Origin: Isoetes taiwanensis
Lineage: Eukaryota; Streptophyta; Lycopodiopsida; Isoetales; Isoetaceae
Length of the DNA: 64,000 nucleotides
Reading direction: 5' to 3'
NCBI GenBank assembly: GCA_021234155.1
Contig: JAJEKV010000031.1
Location: forward strand, 7,576,748 to 7,640,747
Shown here: positions 54,480-64,000 of the stretch, one piece after another
How positions within the stretch are numbered: the first letter of the stretch is position 1
Layout of the letters: each line of letters starts with the position of its first letter
The notes under the pieces: model-generated
The model's input: the letters and a program-made list of their open reading frames with translations, nothing else
What the model was told of the DNA's origin: nothing
The model's database searches: none
Program-made: the position numbers and the translations under genes

Positions 54480-54990
54480 GCTGATCTGGATTGAAAATTG
54501 TCATGAGCCAGGTCGTCTTGGGTCCTGTGTGCTTTTGCAGCCATGCTCTTGTGGCTCTGTCACGTCCCCTCCTCATGCCACACGCCCTTCATTTATTAGG
54601 TCGCCGTGGTTTAATCCCATTTCTCTCGGTCCGGATCGCCACGCCTTTAAACCATCCACGCCTATGAGGATGTGTGATTTTCTTGACTTCGGTGATTGCA
54701 ATATCGGACAATTTCCCCTAAAGGTCTCTCCGCATTGTCCCTAATCGGTACCTTATGGTTCTCTCCCATGCTCTCACCTCCATTGGTTTTGCCCTGCTTT
54801 CAAGGACCATGATTGTCGATTATGCATTTTGTCCTTACTTTAAATTCACGCCAGCCACTGCCTAAGGATTCCTTCCTTTTTTCCATTTTCTCATGCCCTA
54901 GGCGGCCCCCAAGCTTACGCCTCCATATAATTGAGTAGTGGCGACTCAATGACCGGAATAAGTAACATTTGATGTCCCAAACAATTATTC
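54480..54990 (-). pseudogene. LINE-3 sequence right of the CACTA insertion
   Basis: Minus-strand continuation of the LINE-3 frame between the polymerase palm (55193 and up) and the zinc-binding tail. Frames change several times; only short motifs remain. Confidence 0.6.
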
Positions 54991-55553
54991 ATACATTCTG
55001 TTGTAAATTCTTCATATTGAAATAACTCCCTATAGCTGATTGGAACCTAGAGTTCGCATCCTTGGCCCACTTCCATGCCCATGCTGCGCCGCACCCTAGA
55101 TATCGTATTCGTTGCTTCCTCTATTTCTTTCTCCTTATATCCGGCGGGTCTATGCCCGTTCTTATGGCCAAAGATGACTATCTTAGTTTTTGTTAGATTT
55201 CATCGTCCTTCTCGGTTTCTTCACGTAATTGTTCTAGAATTTCTAGCGATGCATGCATCCCTTTATTTTTTGTGGCCATCATACTCAGATCATCGGCGTA
55301 TAGCATAATCGGTACCTTCGTGTCTCCCAACGTTGGGGCATATTCTTCCCCTTGCTGTTCTGCTATGTAGCCCTGCAAAGCATCTATGTATATCCCAAAT
55401 AGAGTTGGGGATAGCGGGCAACCCTGTTTAACGCCTGTATCACAGTTTATTGGCTGTCCTTCTTGCTCTATCTTGGCATATATCCTGTGGTATAGTCTTG
55501 CAATCGATCCTACCATGTTTCTTGGGGCTTGCATGTCCATCAACCTTTGTATC
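54990..55553 (-). pseudogene. LINE-3 reverse transcriptase, 5' part
   Basis: The minus-strand frame 55543-55193 has TGVKQGCPLSPTLFGIYID and the active site MLYADDLSMMA, followed after a frameshift by LTKTKIVIFGHKNGHRPAGY (about 55195-55135), the usual thumb motif. The upstream fingers domain and any endonuclease are missing because of 5' truncation. Confidence 0.85.
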
Positions 55554-56303
55554 GATTCGCTTACGTTCAGGATGCGAGGAGTGGATTCTGATAGACGGAT
55601 GATATTGTTTACAAGCTAAATGGAAGGACATATAGAAGCTAACACCAATAAGCTTTAAAAACCGTTACTTTCCACAATGTCCAACTCCAATCCACCTTAA
55701 ACAATGTGCTTCATTGCACCGATATTGATACTGCGGCATGTCTTGAGTGTGTTCAAAAAGATAGCTTTGCAGGGCTGTATAGCTGCTCATTACATGCGTT
55801 CAAAACATTTGAAAGCAAGGGGACCTTCACCATGCTGAGATATCTTGCAATCATTGCCTTCCAAATCACCGCATTCTGACTTGACATTACCATCACCGTG
55901 CTGAGATATCCCACAATCATTGCATTCCAAATTAGCGCATTTTGACTTAACCTTCTATTTCATTTCCCTCCTCAAATCTTCAACATTTTGAATATGTGCC
56001 AACAAGGATATGTTGCACAACATCGTCAAAACAGATTCTAGACTATCTGCCTACGAATATGTCTATCCTATTCCCCAGGACAATATCAGACCTAAGATCA
56101 CTTTGTAATTTTTATTGCGGATTTGTTTTAAGTACTCGAAGAAAACAAGACTTTCCCATGCTGAATCCGCCTCCCCCAAACACGCTGCATATATATAAAG
56201 AAATTGTGTAACCAATAAAAGTATCATGCATTGTCAACCATCTGCTGATGAACATGTCGTCCTGGATCAATATCGTTTATACTGCTATAAGCTTTCATAA
56301 TGC
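55554..56303. other. Duplicated block without genes (copy B)
   Basis: Matches 24200-24930 closely; no coding pattern in either copy. The phrase TTCCAAATCACCGCATTCTG / ACTTGACATTACCATCA is repeated locally with changes, at 55858 and 55922. Confidence 0.5.
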
Positions 56304-57361
56304 TCAAAAATGTGAATAATCTGGCTTTATGTCTTCATACGATGCACGTTGCAATAAAGAAAGGGTCATTGCATCTGTGCCAAGCTTAGTGTGAGCTCCA
56401 ATGCTTGCAAGTGTACTATTTAAAAACTTGCCAACTACGGAGTTTGCATCAGAAAGACTTCCATAGGAAGCAAACAATCGAATGAGCAACCGAATGAGAT
56501 AGCCACCCAAAGGAAGGGAAGAGTCCAATGCATTTTCGACCATGAGGAATTTGCACTCTTCTACTACGGCATGCAAGTTTAAAAAGACACCTTCCAAATC
56601 GTGATTTCCAGGACCCCATCTATAGTACGGGATCAATAAGGAAGAAATAAAACAATAGAATAATTCTTACCTTGAGCGGCTTTAGTTGTTATACAAGGAA
56701 TAGCATCCACTGTTATGCCATTCTCAACGCTATTATTTGGATATCATAAATTTCATGCAAAATGAAAAAGTCTTTCAGGAAGACATTCCTTGCTATGCCT
56801 GGGCCATCTATAAGCAGCCATGGTCATCCCCAATCAAAGCACCCGAAGATTTAATCTGGTTTCCTGAACTGAGTCATGTTGTTGCAATGATTCGAGTGCC
56901 TAGAAGTTGTGACAGAGATTGAATCAAGGGTAGAAGCTTCAAAATGCCATCCGCCATCTGCAAGAAGAGACGACATTGCTTAGATAGAAAACGGGTGTAG
57001 CCAGGAAGGAAGAAGGAAAACGAAGGAATTACCTAGATTTTTAGAATATTCGTGACCGTTGTTTGAAAATAGAGAATCCTATGGCACGCAATTGTTTTAG
57101 CTTACGTGGCATCACACGTGGACGCCCAGAATTGCAGCAAATGTTACAGGGGCTGGGGGGAAAAAAAAGTAGACTATCCTAAGAAAATTCGAAAATTTCT
57201 TATCGTCCAAATAATGCAAATCAGAACAAGTGGTACATACTATCAATCAAGCACTTGGATAGCGCTAGCATGGTTTTGATGTTGGCTATATCGACCACCA
57301 TGTCATCCTTGGCATAGCTCCTTCTCTGTTTAGGTTCTGGCTCAATGGTCTTGGCCATCAT
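56304..57361 (-). pseudogene. Unidentified relic gene Y (copy B), multi-exon
   Basis: Exon 1 (57361-57241) starts MMAKTIEPEPKQRRSYAKDD and ends at a donor GTATGTACC. After an acceptor TCTTCTTGCAG, exon 2 starts at 56957 and joins in frame (NGGWHFEASTLDSISVTTSR). Further down, frames contain RWPRHSKECLPERLFHFA, ITVDAIPCITTKAAQGKNYS and, after a frameshift near 56650, IPYYRWGPGNHDLEGVF and a helical C-terminus ending EDIKPDYSHF. The cysteine/histidine pattern and SIVLF...LLIPYYRW recall a transposase-derived domain of bacteria (DUF6431-like), but this is only an impression. It has several stops and frameshifts, so it is dead. Confidence 0.5.
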
Positions 57362-57382
57362 TATCAACAAGGCATGCCTAAG

Positions 57383-58377
57383 TGGGCAACTAAGAAAAAA
57401 TAATGTTTCTTGGTGTTGGGGCCTCTGCTTGCTGCTAGGGCGATTGTGGGACCGCCCCTCTCTCAAATCCGGGACTATTGCTCTTTTGCATGATTTCAGT
57501 GCTAGTAAAGGATTTTACCACCGTGGAGAGAATTTTTGGTGCAAAAAACAGGTTCTTGAAGCTGCATCAGGACAATTCCATTTAGTTTCTGTTGATAATG
57601 CCATTAACGTGGCTTTTTCTGCTCTCTTGCTTCAGAATTTTTGAAGCATTATGTGTATTTGCTTGCAAGCAATTTTTGCAACTCTTTAGCAATCTTTAGC
57701 ATCGGTTCTACAAAGCTAGAGATGTAGATAGAGCTTTCCAGCAAATGCGCATTGAAACGGCGTGGATGCCTATAAGATGGAGCAAATTCTAGGCAGTACT
57801 AGAAGAGAGGTGCAGATCCAAGTTCTTGTAGTTCTTCTCTTTCTTGTCCATGTTCTTTTCACTCTTGGCAATTCCCGTCAGGTGCAGTTTGTGCTTTGGA
57901 TGATCAGAAAGACTCCTGTCTAGTTAGTGGAATTTTGTGTTAGTATAGTTTTATTGATTTTTGGGATGGGGAGTTCAGAGAAAATAGATTGCATGTTATG
58001 ATAGCAAACAGAATGATTTCATAAGCACTTAGTTCATACTCTTGTATTGCTATACCTGAATGGTAGTTTTTTTCAAGTTCTCATGCTTGATTGGCTTTGT
58101 ATTGCCATGTCAAGAACCTCATAACCAAATCTGAGTATTGTTATGCTTGAATTGGTTATGCTCCTACATTATTATGTTTTGAGTGATGGTGGGATATTTC
58201 TATCCTTTATTTAGCTAGGTAAGAAGATTTATGATTATCAACTAGTATATGGACTTCATGTATATCAGTAAGTTTTTTTAGTAGAGAATGAAGATGTCGA
58301 GATTATTCCTGTAGTAATTCTCTATTAATATCAAGCATTGTACTTATTTATTTATACATAATATAAAAAAAAAACTT
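57383..58377 (+). mobile_element. Retroposon of R family (copy B), uninterrupted
   Basis: Body of about 1 kb from AAGAAAAAATAATGTTTCTT to the A run at 58366-58375; sister of 25014-27241 without the nested insertions. It is related to R1 (17022-18290). Non-coding. Confidence 0.6.
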
Positions 58378-58559
58378 GTACCTTTGAACATCGAGCTTAT
58401 GAAGTGGATGTAGAGCTTCTCGAAGTTGCTTACATGATCTCTAGGGTCAACAAGGTGCCTTATAGAAGCAAACCCAAAGCTCGTGGTGTGGACTAGCTTG
58501 CATGGTCTCTATGACATCTAGGCAATGTGAACACTAAACCTAAACCTATGTCGTCGAAT

Positions 58560-58890
58560 TGATATGGTCTATGGGGTATGGGATAAAGCCTTGAAAAGGT
58601 TGGGCCCCATTGGATAACGATTTCCTTGAAGGATCTGCCCTTTTGGTGTGTTGGTTATCACTAGAGGTACTAGTGCATAACATTTAGTATCAGAGCTAAG
58701 ATTCAAATTACATTGGTGTGTTCCACATGCTTGAGGGCAAGCATCTCGAAGAGGGAGGAATTGATAAGGTCTATGGCCTTAGAACGGTTGCGGCCCATTG
58801 GATAATGATTCCCTTGAAGGATCTGCCTTTTTGATGTGTTGATTATCACTAGAAGGATCTGCCTTTTTGGTGTCTTGATTATCACCAGGT
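58560..58890 (+). mobile_element. TRIM element, copy B (decayed)
   Basis: Left LTR 58560-58682, primer-binding-like TAGTATCAGAGC and a decayed right LTR from 58762. It sits next to the same CGAAT target (58555-58559) as the element at 27423-27763. Confidence 0.8.
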
Positions 58891-59569
58891 ACTGCTGGAC
58901 ACCATTCTTTTTCAATTTTGGCCAGTGAATAATGGAACAGACCAACATAAGAGAAAAAAAGAGGCCATCCCAAAAACTTATTTTGGTTGCCCTCTCTTGT
59001 TTCTCTTCGTTGATTTTTTTTCTCTAAATGGCCTAGTCCCAAGAAAAATTGATGCGCCCTTTTACTTCTAACTCAAATTTATCACAACCATCCTAGACAT
59101 ACATTTTCCTTTCAATAGTAACTTGGATACTTCTTATGTCATACCATACTAGCAACATCATAGGACACGGTCTGTTTAATGTCTTTAACGTCTGTTTAAT
59201 GTCTTTAACGAAACTTGTCTCTAACGAAACTTTGAACATGAAATATAATTGCCAACCGAAATGATCAAAGACCAGACCATATGGAAGAAGCCTAGTTAGA
59301 ACAGGCTAGTACAGGGGCAGTTCGATAGTTTTCCCAAACAAATATTCAATGCCAGCTGAATTTTCTAATCCACGTTGTTACTCAATAACTTGGTGATAGA
59401 GCCTTTTAACTTCCAAGTGGTATTGTAAAAGAACTAAAAAAATAATAGCTAATATAATACTGCAGATCTGCTTTTAGATGTAACTATTCTACCAGAGACA
59501 GTTCGTACAGGAGGAAAGGAATTCAGTTTTATAATCTCTATTTTATCTCTATTTTATAATCTCTATTCT

Positions 59570-62500
59570 GTGTTGGATTGGGATCATGTTACTGTCACTA
59601 GTGACCTGGGTAATTCGATCTCAGATCACTATCCACAAATTCTGGAGAATACAGATGGAGCTCAGAAAGGTGGGGAGAATATCCCATTCAAATTTAATAC
59701 AGATCTGCTGAAAAACAGGAGATTTTGTCAAGAATTCAGAGCATACTACACCTCCCTCCCAGTAGTTCATAGAACTGAGTCCATGAAAAGCTTTTTGGAT
59801 AAAATGAAAAAATGCAAAGCATGGATAAAAATATGGGGGAAGAAATGGCATATGGAGAAGAAAAAACAAAAGCAGGCAATATATAGTGAGATCAAGCAGA
59901 TCAGAAAAGAACTCTTCTTGGACAAAGATAATGTAGCCTTGCAAGAAAAAGAAAATACTCTGGAATTGCAAGTCAAAAGCATAGAAGAGGTGGAAGCTAG
60001 GTCTCTTGCAATAAGAAGCAAATGTACATACATCAACTATATGGACAAAGGGAGCTCTGCTTTCTTCTTCAGAGCTGCCAAAAGTAGAATTCTGAACAAT
60101 GGCATTTTGAAAGTAAAGGATACAAGTGGTAACTGGGTAGAAGGGCAACAGAAAATTGAGGAATTTTTTCATAAGGAATACTCTGCATTATTTGCTGAAT
60201 TGCCAGTAGACCAGGCCAAATTACAGGAGTTCTTTGAGAAAATCCCAAGGGCGGAAAAAAACATAAAAGATGAGGACATTCTTAAGTCCCCAGAGGAAAA
60301 GGAGATCTTAGATACTCTCAAAGAAATGGCCAAAGGGAAGAGCCCTGGACCAGATGGCTTCCAACCAGAATTCTATGTGGAATTCTGGGAGATCATGAAG
60401 GATGACCTGGTCATCTTCATTCAAGGGGCTTGGAAAGCCAAACAACTGAATCCTGCCATTAATGTAGGTCACATTGCTTTGATTCCGAAGGTTGAGCATG
60501 CTGAGGGTTTAGGAGATTGGAGACCAATTACCCTCACTAACTCTTCCTATAAGGTGCTGGCAAAAATTTTTGCAAACAGAATTAAAGGAGCCCTTATGGA
60601 AATTATCAGTCCATGTCAGTCTGCCTTCCTTCCTAATAGGAATATTCTGGACAATTATATTGGTGCCACTGAAGGCCTTCACTGGAACAGACTGTCCAAT
60701 CAAGGATGTATGCTTCTAAAATTGGATTTTAGAAGAGCATATGACACCATTAATTGGGACTTTCTCCAAAAAGCAATGGGTCATTTGGGTTTTTCAGATA
60801 GGGTCTACCAGAAGGTATGGGGAATGAATAGTACTGCATCCTCTGCTCTTCTGATTAATGGCTCTCCCTCCAAATTATTTGAATGCAGAAGGGGTGTGAG
60901 GCAAGGATGCCCTTTGGCCCCATACTTGTTCCTTATAGTGGCCGACATGGTAACCAGGATGGCCATTAGTCTGCAGGACACTCAAAAGATTAATTGTTTA
61001 CAACTCCCAAAGGATGCAGGCAATTTTGTATTGATGCAGTATGCAGATGATACCTTTGCTTTTCTAAAGCAAGGGGATGATAGCCTTAAAAATTTTCTAG
61101 AAGCTTTGATATATTTTGGTGAAGTATCGTGTGTGTACTTCAATAAAGGAAAAAGTGCTATCATCCTGGATACTATGGAAACAGAACTGGAGGGCATCAG
61201 GATAATTGGGAATAAGGAGGCCACCAAGATCCTTGGCATACCAATTGCTCTCAATCTGTCAATTCAGGGACTGTGGGATCCTATTGTTACAAGGATAAAA
61301 AAGAAACTATTAATGTACCCCTCTTCCCTTTCTATGGCTGGGAGAGTGGAAATTGCAAATGCAGTGATTGCAAGCACTCATGTATTCTTCTCCTCAGCTC
61401 TGGTGGCAGATAAAGCTTCATACAATAAGATTGAAGTAGCTTTGAGGAAGTTTATCTGGCAGGGTCCCCATAAGGTAGCTTGGAATGATCTTATCAAACC
61501 GAAAAAACAAGGGGGGTTGGGATGTAAAGACCTGTTCATTCAAGCACAGGCTTTGGCTGCCAAGATGATATGGAGGGCTATCTATGCTAAAAATCCATCT
61601 CCTGCTCTGAAACTGGTTCAGTATTGGGTGGAGGTCTCCCACCCGGTTGGAAGCCACACTCTGAGGCACCAACTACCTGACTCTGCTTTCTTTCAATTCT
61701 CCCCCTCTGCAGGTACCTCCAATTTACTCAGGAAAATGATGGCTGCTTGGAATGAGGCAGCGTTGTGTTACAGACCCCCAGAAATTAATGCCAGATGTAA
61801 AGACATCATGATGTTTTGGCATCCTCATTTTGTTGCTGAAGAAATAGGGTGCATGGCTTTTAAGCACCCACAAAAGTACATGCAATGGTACAGAGCAGGA
61901 TTCTGGTCAATAGAAGACTTAAGAATCAATGACAGATGGATCAGCTGGGAGGAGCTGCAAGATAAAATTAAGGGTTCGGACATTGACAAACAGATATTTA
62001 GGAAGTTCATGGAAACAATTAGCGAGCATCAGGAATTAGCAAATGTTTCAAACCATTGGAACCTGAATAAGAAGGAAGGATATAGTGTCAAAGATATCTA
62101 TGCTGGACTACTGGAACTGAAACCTTCAAGAGCAAACTCTTTATGGCAGTGTGATGAAAAACAGTTGGCAGAGACCTGCAATAAAGGTTGGAAAACATAC
62201 TTGGCAAATAAAATCAAAGTTTTCAGATGGCTGGTCCTACATCAGAGCCTCCATACCAATGCAATCAGGAGTAAATATGACACCAAAGTAACAAATGAAT
62301 GTCCCATATGCTGTGGTAGTAAAGAGACCTCAAATCATGTCTTCCTATGCCCATGGTTAGAAGACTTCTGGACATGGACATCACAATTAAATCGAGGTTC
62401 TCCAGATTGTTTGAAGAACTTCCTACACACTGATTCTAATATCATGAACACTACCAGAGCTCTTTGTTGCTGGATTATATGGAAACATAGGAATCGGGTA

Positions 62501-62716
62501 GCAGTGGAAAAGAAGACACCAAACATGATCTGGTTAAAAAGTTGTTTTCTGTCCCTTTTGGCTGAGACTGCTATGGCTCATAAGCAGCTGAAAGGAAAGA
62601 AATATGATAGGGAATGGGATAGGATTGGAACATATACAGGTTGTTTCAATTTCTTTTTTCTTATTCTAATTGATGCAAATGGTTTACTTCACAGAGCAGC
62701 AGAAGAGGCTGGCTAG
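59570..62716 (+). CDS. LINE-2 ORF2: reverse transcriptase and zinc-binding domain
   Basis: 1048 codons open. A coiled, lysine-rich segment (residues 75-150) leads to the polymerase: GKSPGPDGFQPEFYVEFW at about 255-270, LLKLDFRRAYDTINW near 385-400, RQGCPLAPYLFLIVADM near 445-460, active site QYADDTFAF with YADD at 491-494. A C-terminal zinc motif CPICCGSKETSNHVFLC spans 911-927. It would copy the element RNA at a nicked target, but the endonuclease domain and natural start were lost by truncation, so this copy is unlikely to move on its own. The first few residues may derive from flanking DNA. The last 44 bases overlap ORF3. Confidence 0.95.
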   Translation: MLDWDHVTVTSDLGNSISDHYPQILENTDGAQKGGENIPFKFNTDLLKNRRFCQEFRAYYTSLPVVHRTESMKSFLDKMKKCKAWIKIWGKKWHMEKKKQKQAIYSEIKQIRKELFLDKDNVALQEKENTLELQVKSIEEVEARSLAIRSKCTYINYMDKGSSAFFFRAAKSRILNNGILKVKDTSGNWVEGQQKIEEFFHKEYSALFAELPVDQAKLQEFFEKIPRAEKNIKDEDILKSPEEKEILDTLKEMAKGKSPGPDGFQPEFYVEFWEIMKDDLVIFIQGAWKAKQLNPAINVGHIALIPKVEHAEGLGDWRPITLTNSSYKVLAKIFANRIKGALMEIISPCQSAFLPNRNILDNYIGATEGLHWNRLSNQGCMLLKLDFRRAYDTINWDFLQKAMGHLGFSDRVYQKVWGMNSTASSALLINGSPSKLFECRRGVRQGCPLAPYLFLIVADMVTRMAISLQDTQKINCLQLPKDAGNFVLMQYADDTFAFLKQGDDSLKNFLEALIYFGEVSCVYFNKGKSAIILDTMETELEGIRIIGNKEATKILGIPIALNLSIQGLWDPIVTRIKKKLLMYPSSLSMAGRVEIANAVIASTHVFFSSALVADKASYNKIEVALRKFIWQGPHKVAWNDLIKPKKQGGLGCKDLFIQAQALAAKMIWRAIYAKNPSPALKLVQYWVEVSHPVGSHTLRHQLPDSAFFQFSPSAGTSNLLRKMMAAWNEAALCYRPPEINARCKDIMMFWHPHFVAEEIGCMAFKHPQKYMQWYRAGFWSIEDLRINDRWISWEELQDKIKGSDIDKQIFRKFMETISEHQELANVSNHWNLNKKEGYSVKDIYAGLLELKPSRANSLWQCDEKQLAETCNKGWKTYLANKIKVFRWLVLHQSLHTNAIRSKYDTKVTNECPICCGSKETSNHVFLCPWLEDFWTWTSQLNRGSPDCLKNFLHTDSNIMNTTRALCCWIIWKHRNRVAVEKKTPNMIWLKSCFLSLLAETAMAHKQLKGKKYDREWDRIGTYTGCFNFFFLILIDANGLLHRAAEEAG

Positions 62717-63056
62717 CGTGGGACCTTTTGCCCGAGCGGGAGCTGGAGAGGTCAATCCCATATCCAGGACTATGGTAGCTGATACTATGATCCAACTGAA
62801 GCAGGAAGTTGTACATGCTATGGCTCTCAAAAGGATGTTGGATCGAAGGGAGGTCTGGTATTATAATGGCTTAAGACCTTACTTTGAGAACCTTTTCCAC
62901 CAGTGGCAGCAAAAGCGTGAGGCACATGTACTGTTGTTTCTGGATTTTTCCACATACACCATTAAGCAGCTGGATCAGATGCTGCGGATCTTTGGAAATA
63001 CAACGGTTGCAGATTTGACCATACAAGACCTGATTGATGCAGCTGATTATGTTTGA
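62673..63056 (+). CDS. LINE-2 ORF3: conserved small protein of unknown function
   Basis: 127 codons from the ATG at 62673, overlapping the end of ORF2 by 44 bases in another frame. The C-terminal 95 residues match the ORF at 14000-14320 of LINE-1 (IQLKQEVVHA, EVWYYNGLRP, HQWQQKREAHVLLFLDF, IFGNTTVADLTIQDLIDA). Two diverged elements keep the same protein with many silent changes, so it was under selection while the family was active. No domain recognised. Alternatives: a C-terminal part of ORF2 reached by frameshifting, or a product made by reinitiation. Confidence 0.78.
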   Translation: MQMVYFTEQQKRLASVGPFARAGAGEVNPISRTMVADTMIQLKQEVVHAMALKRMLDRREVWYYNGLRPYFENLFHQWQQKREAHVLLFLDFSTYTIKQLDQMLRIFGNTTVADLTIQDLIDAADYV

Positions 63057-63384
63057 AGATCATGACAGGAAAGTACCAAATGAACACTAAAATCTATAAG
63101 TGGTATTATAACCTATGGTTTTGGCTTACTTTTGGCCTCTCTATGCCAAAGGTTAGATTTAGGCTTTTATTGCTCATATTCCATAGTTTTTATAGCTATC
63201 AGTTTTTGGAATATCCTCCTCTTAGGAAGGATGCCATGAAAGTGAGCTACCTCACTTTTTTTTCTTATGTAATTTTCTAAATGAAATATAAAAAACCACC
63301 TTGCCCTCAAAAAAAAAAAAAAATATATATATATATATCCTTATATATATACAATTATATTGGGTGCCACAAATGTTGGCAGCG

Positions 63385-63600
63385 CCACAAATGGTGTAGA
63401 GATTGATGCCACAAAATGTTGGTAGAGATTGATCTCGGCCGTCCATCTCAAAGATGGACGGTCCAGACGGTGCCACCTCGTAACTCCCCAAGCATCCCTC
63501 TTATTGGTGTACCAAAATTTTAGTAGAGATTGATCTCGGCCGTCCATCTCTGAGATGGACGGTCCAGACGGTGACACGTCGTAACACCCCAATCACCCCC
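63385..63600. repeat. Two-copy repeat with a palindrome
   Basis: AGAGATTGATCTCGGCCGTC then CATCTC(A/T)(A/G)AGATGGACGGTC occurs at about 63424-63480 and 63523-63580. Each contains the inverted repeat CGTCCATCTC / GAGATGGACG. A shorter piece (GTAGAGATTGAT) lies at 63395. Probably part of a decayed transposon end. Confidence 0.75.
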
Positions 63601-64000
63601 CCTTATTTGGGGCTTTTCATCTGGGCCCTTGAAATTGGGGCATTTCATCTAAACCGTCGATCCTAAATATTTGGGGCTTTTCATCACAACCGTCGAATGT
63701 GCTGCATCAATGGTCCTAATATTGCCACCCATATTGATCACATTTAATGAGGTGTCATTGAAATTTAATGGGGGCTAATGAAGTGGCGCAATATCCCCCC
63801 ATTCTAGTTGTAAAAGATTGTACATTCTATAGTTGTAAAAGATTGTACTGTATGATCGTGGACACTCCATTTTTTGGTTGGATAGGTTAAAATTTATAGT
63901 CGAGAACTTGCCGTCTTGGCGTATCGGAATGGCTATGTCGATCTACACAATGAAGAATGAAGGATGGAAGTGGATTTTTCCCTGTGGTATTTCCCCTACG
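63601..64000. other. Intergenic, no gene recognised
   Basis: Repeated phrases GGGGC(T/A)TTTCATC (63610, 63648, 63672) and TTGTAAAAGATTGTA (63808, 63833) suggest a decayed transposon. No coding pattern. Confidence 0.35.

Larger units (their letters stand above)
48585..55553 (-). mobile_element. LINE-3: 5'-truncated non-LTR element with (TATTC)n tail, split by CACTA
   Basis: In minus orientation the element starts near 55553 and ends GGGACGTTAATGTATATTC then (TATTC) units at 48585-48600. Copy A shows the empty target (GCAAGAACCCTGACAATATT). Insertion went with loss of about 14 target bases rather than a clear duplication. Its reverse transcriptase differs from that of LINE-1, -2 and -4, and the microsatellite tail replaces poly(A), so it belongs to a different clade (RTE-like or similar; not certain). 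Confidence 0.85.
48427..59550. repeat. Segmental duplication, copy B
   Basis: Sister of 24021-28416 in the same orientation, interrupted by LINE-3 (48585-55553) and ended on the right by LINE-2. It preserves 56394-57382, which copy A lost, and the empty site for the 26134-27165 insertion. Confidence 0.88.
59569..63323 (+). mobile_element. LINE-2: 5'-truncated L1-type element with intact reverse transcriptase
   Basis: Begins within ORF2 just after the endonuclease domain (homology to LINE-1 starts at WDH, LINE-1 WDN) and ends in 15-16 A at 63309-63323 followed by a TA repeat. The 5' junction lies within a local duplication of TATTTTATAATCTC, so the target duplication could not be fixed. In contrast with LINE-1 it has no stop or frameshift, which points to a recent insertion. 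Confidence 0.9.

Noticed and set aside
54191-54544. Arginine/alanine-rich frames in the GCGTCG zone
   Set aside because: Produced by GC-rich repeats lacking stop codons; no homologue and frames on both strands.
59621-60172. 183-codon minus-strand frame opposite LINE-2 ORF2
   Set aside because: Shadow of the polymerase gene, hydrophobic composition from complementing lysine-rich codons.
59550-63340. Target duplication for LINE-2 using TATA-rich sequence
   Set aside because: The right flank is a TA microsatellite and the left flank a local duplication; no match beyond chance could be fixed.
63252-63592. Minus-strand frames with repeated MDGRDQSL phrases
   Set aside because: They come from the two-copy palindromic repeat at 63385-63600, not from a gene.

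Overview
The window looks like nuclear DNA of a land plant with a large, transposon-rich genome. The single long host gene is an intronless PLS-class pentatricopeptide repeat (PPR) gene, the relics carry plant-type GT-AG introns, and almost everything else is transposon or transposon-derived. A fern or another seed-free plant is my best guess from the PPR style, but this is inference; nothing in the window fixes the species.

Layout. 0-2.3 kb: decayed PPR pieces and a decayed membrane-protein exon. 2.6-5.2 kb (-): an 860-residue PPR gene. 5.2-9.3 kb: mostly blank, with a tRNA-Ala-derived fragment and a SINE-like copy. 9.36-14.6 kb (+): LINE-1 with a 10-bp target duplication, interrupted in its endonuclease by a SINE. 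15-16.8 kb: a relic gene and a 60-bp palindromic array. 17.0-18.3 kb: an A-tailed retroposon with a 15-bp target duplication. 18.4-22.0 kb: a decayed SCY1-like (SCYL1) retrocopy holding a DNA-transposon MITE that itself holds a small Copia-like element. 24.0-28.4 kb: a block repeated at 48.4-59.5 kb, including a TRIM element. 29.5-43.2 kb: an unusual composite in which arrays of a 21-22-bp repeat (core GGTATTTCTGGCCA) alternate with small spliced genes and a decayed Ulp1-type protease gene, then reappear inverted on the right; a 5.9-kb LINE (LINE-4) splits the right arm. 43.8-46.3 kb: the second SCYL1 retrocopy. 48.6-55.55 kb (-): LINE-3, itself split by a 5.28-kb CACTA transposon with a CCT target duplication. 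59.57-63.3 kb (+): LINE-2, with an intact 1048-codon reverse-transcriptase ORF and a second downstream ORF.

How it fits together. Three anchors (membrane-protein exon, SCYL1 retrocopy, the 24/48-kb block) occur twice in the same order and orientation, so the window may be an old tandem duplication with a unit of roughly 27 kb, later filled differently in each half by insertions. Several insertions can be dated against each other by nesting and by empty sites in the sister copy.

Most novel candidates: the inverted-array composite with its small genes (29.8-43.2 kb); a conserved extra ORF downstream of the reverse transcriptase in two diverged LINEs; and a SINE family whose 3' end matches that of LINE-3. 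No rRNA gene, complete tRNA gene or CRISPR array was found.
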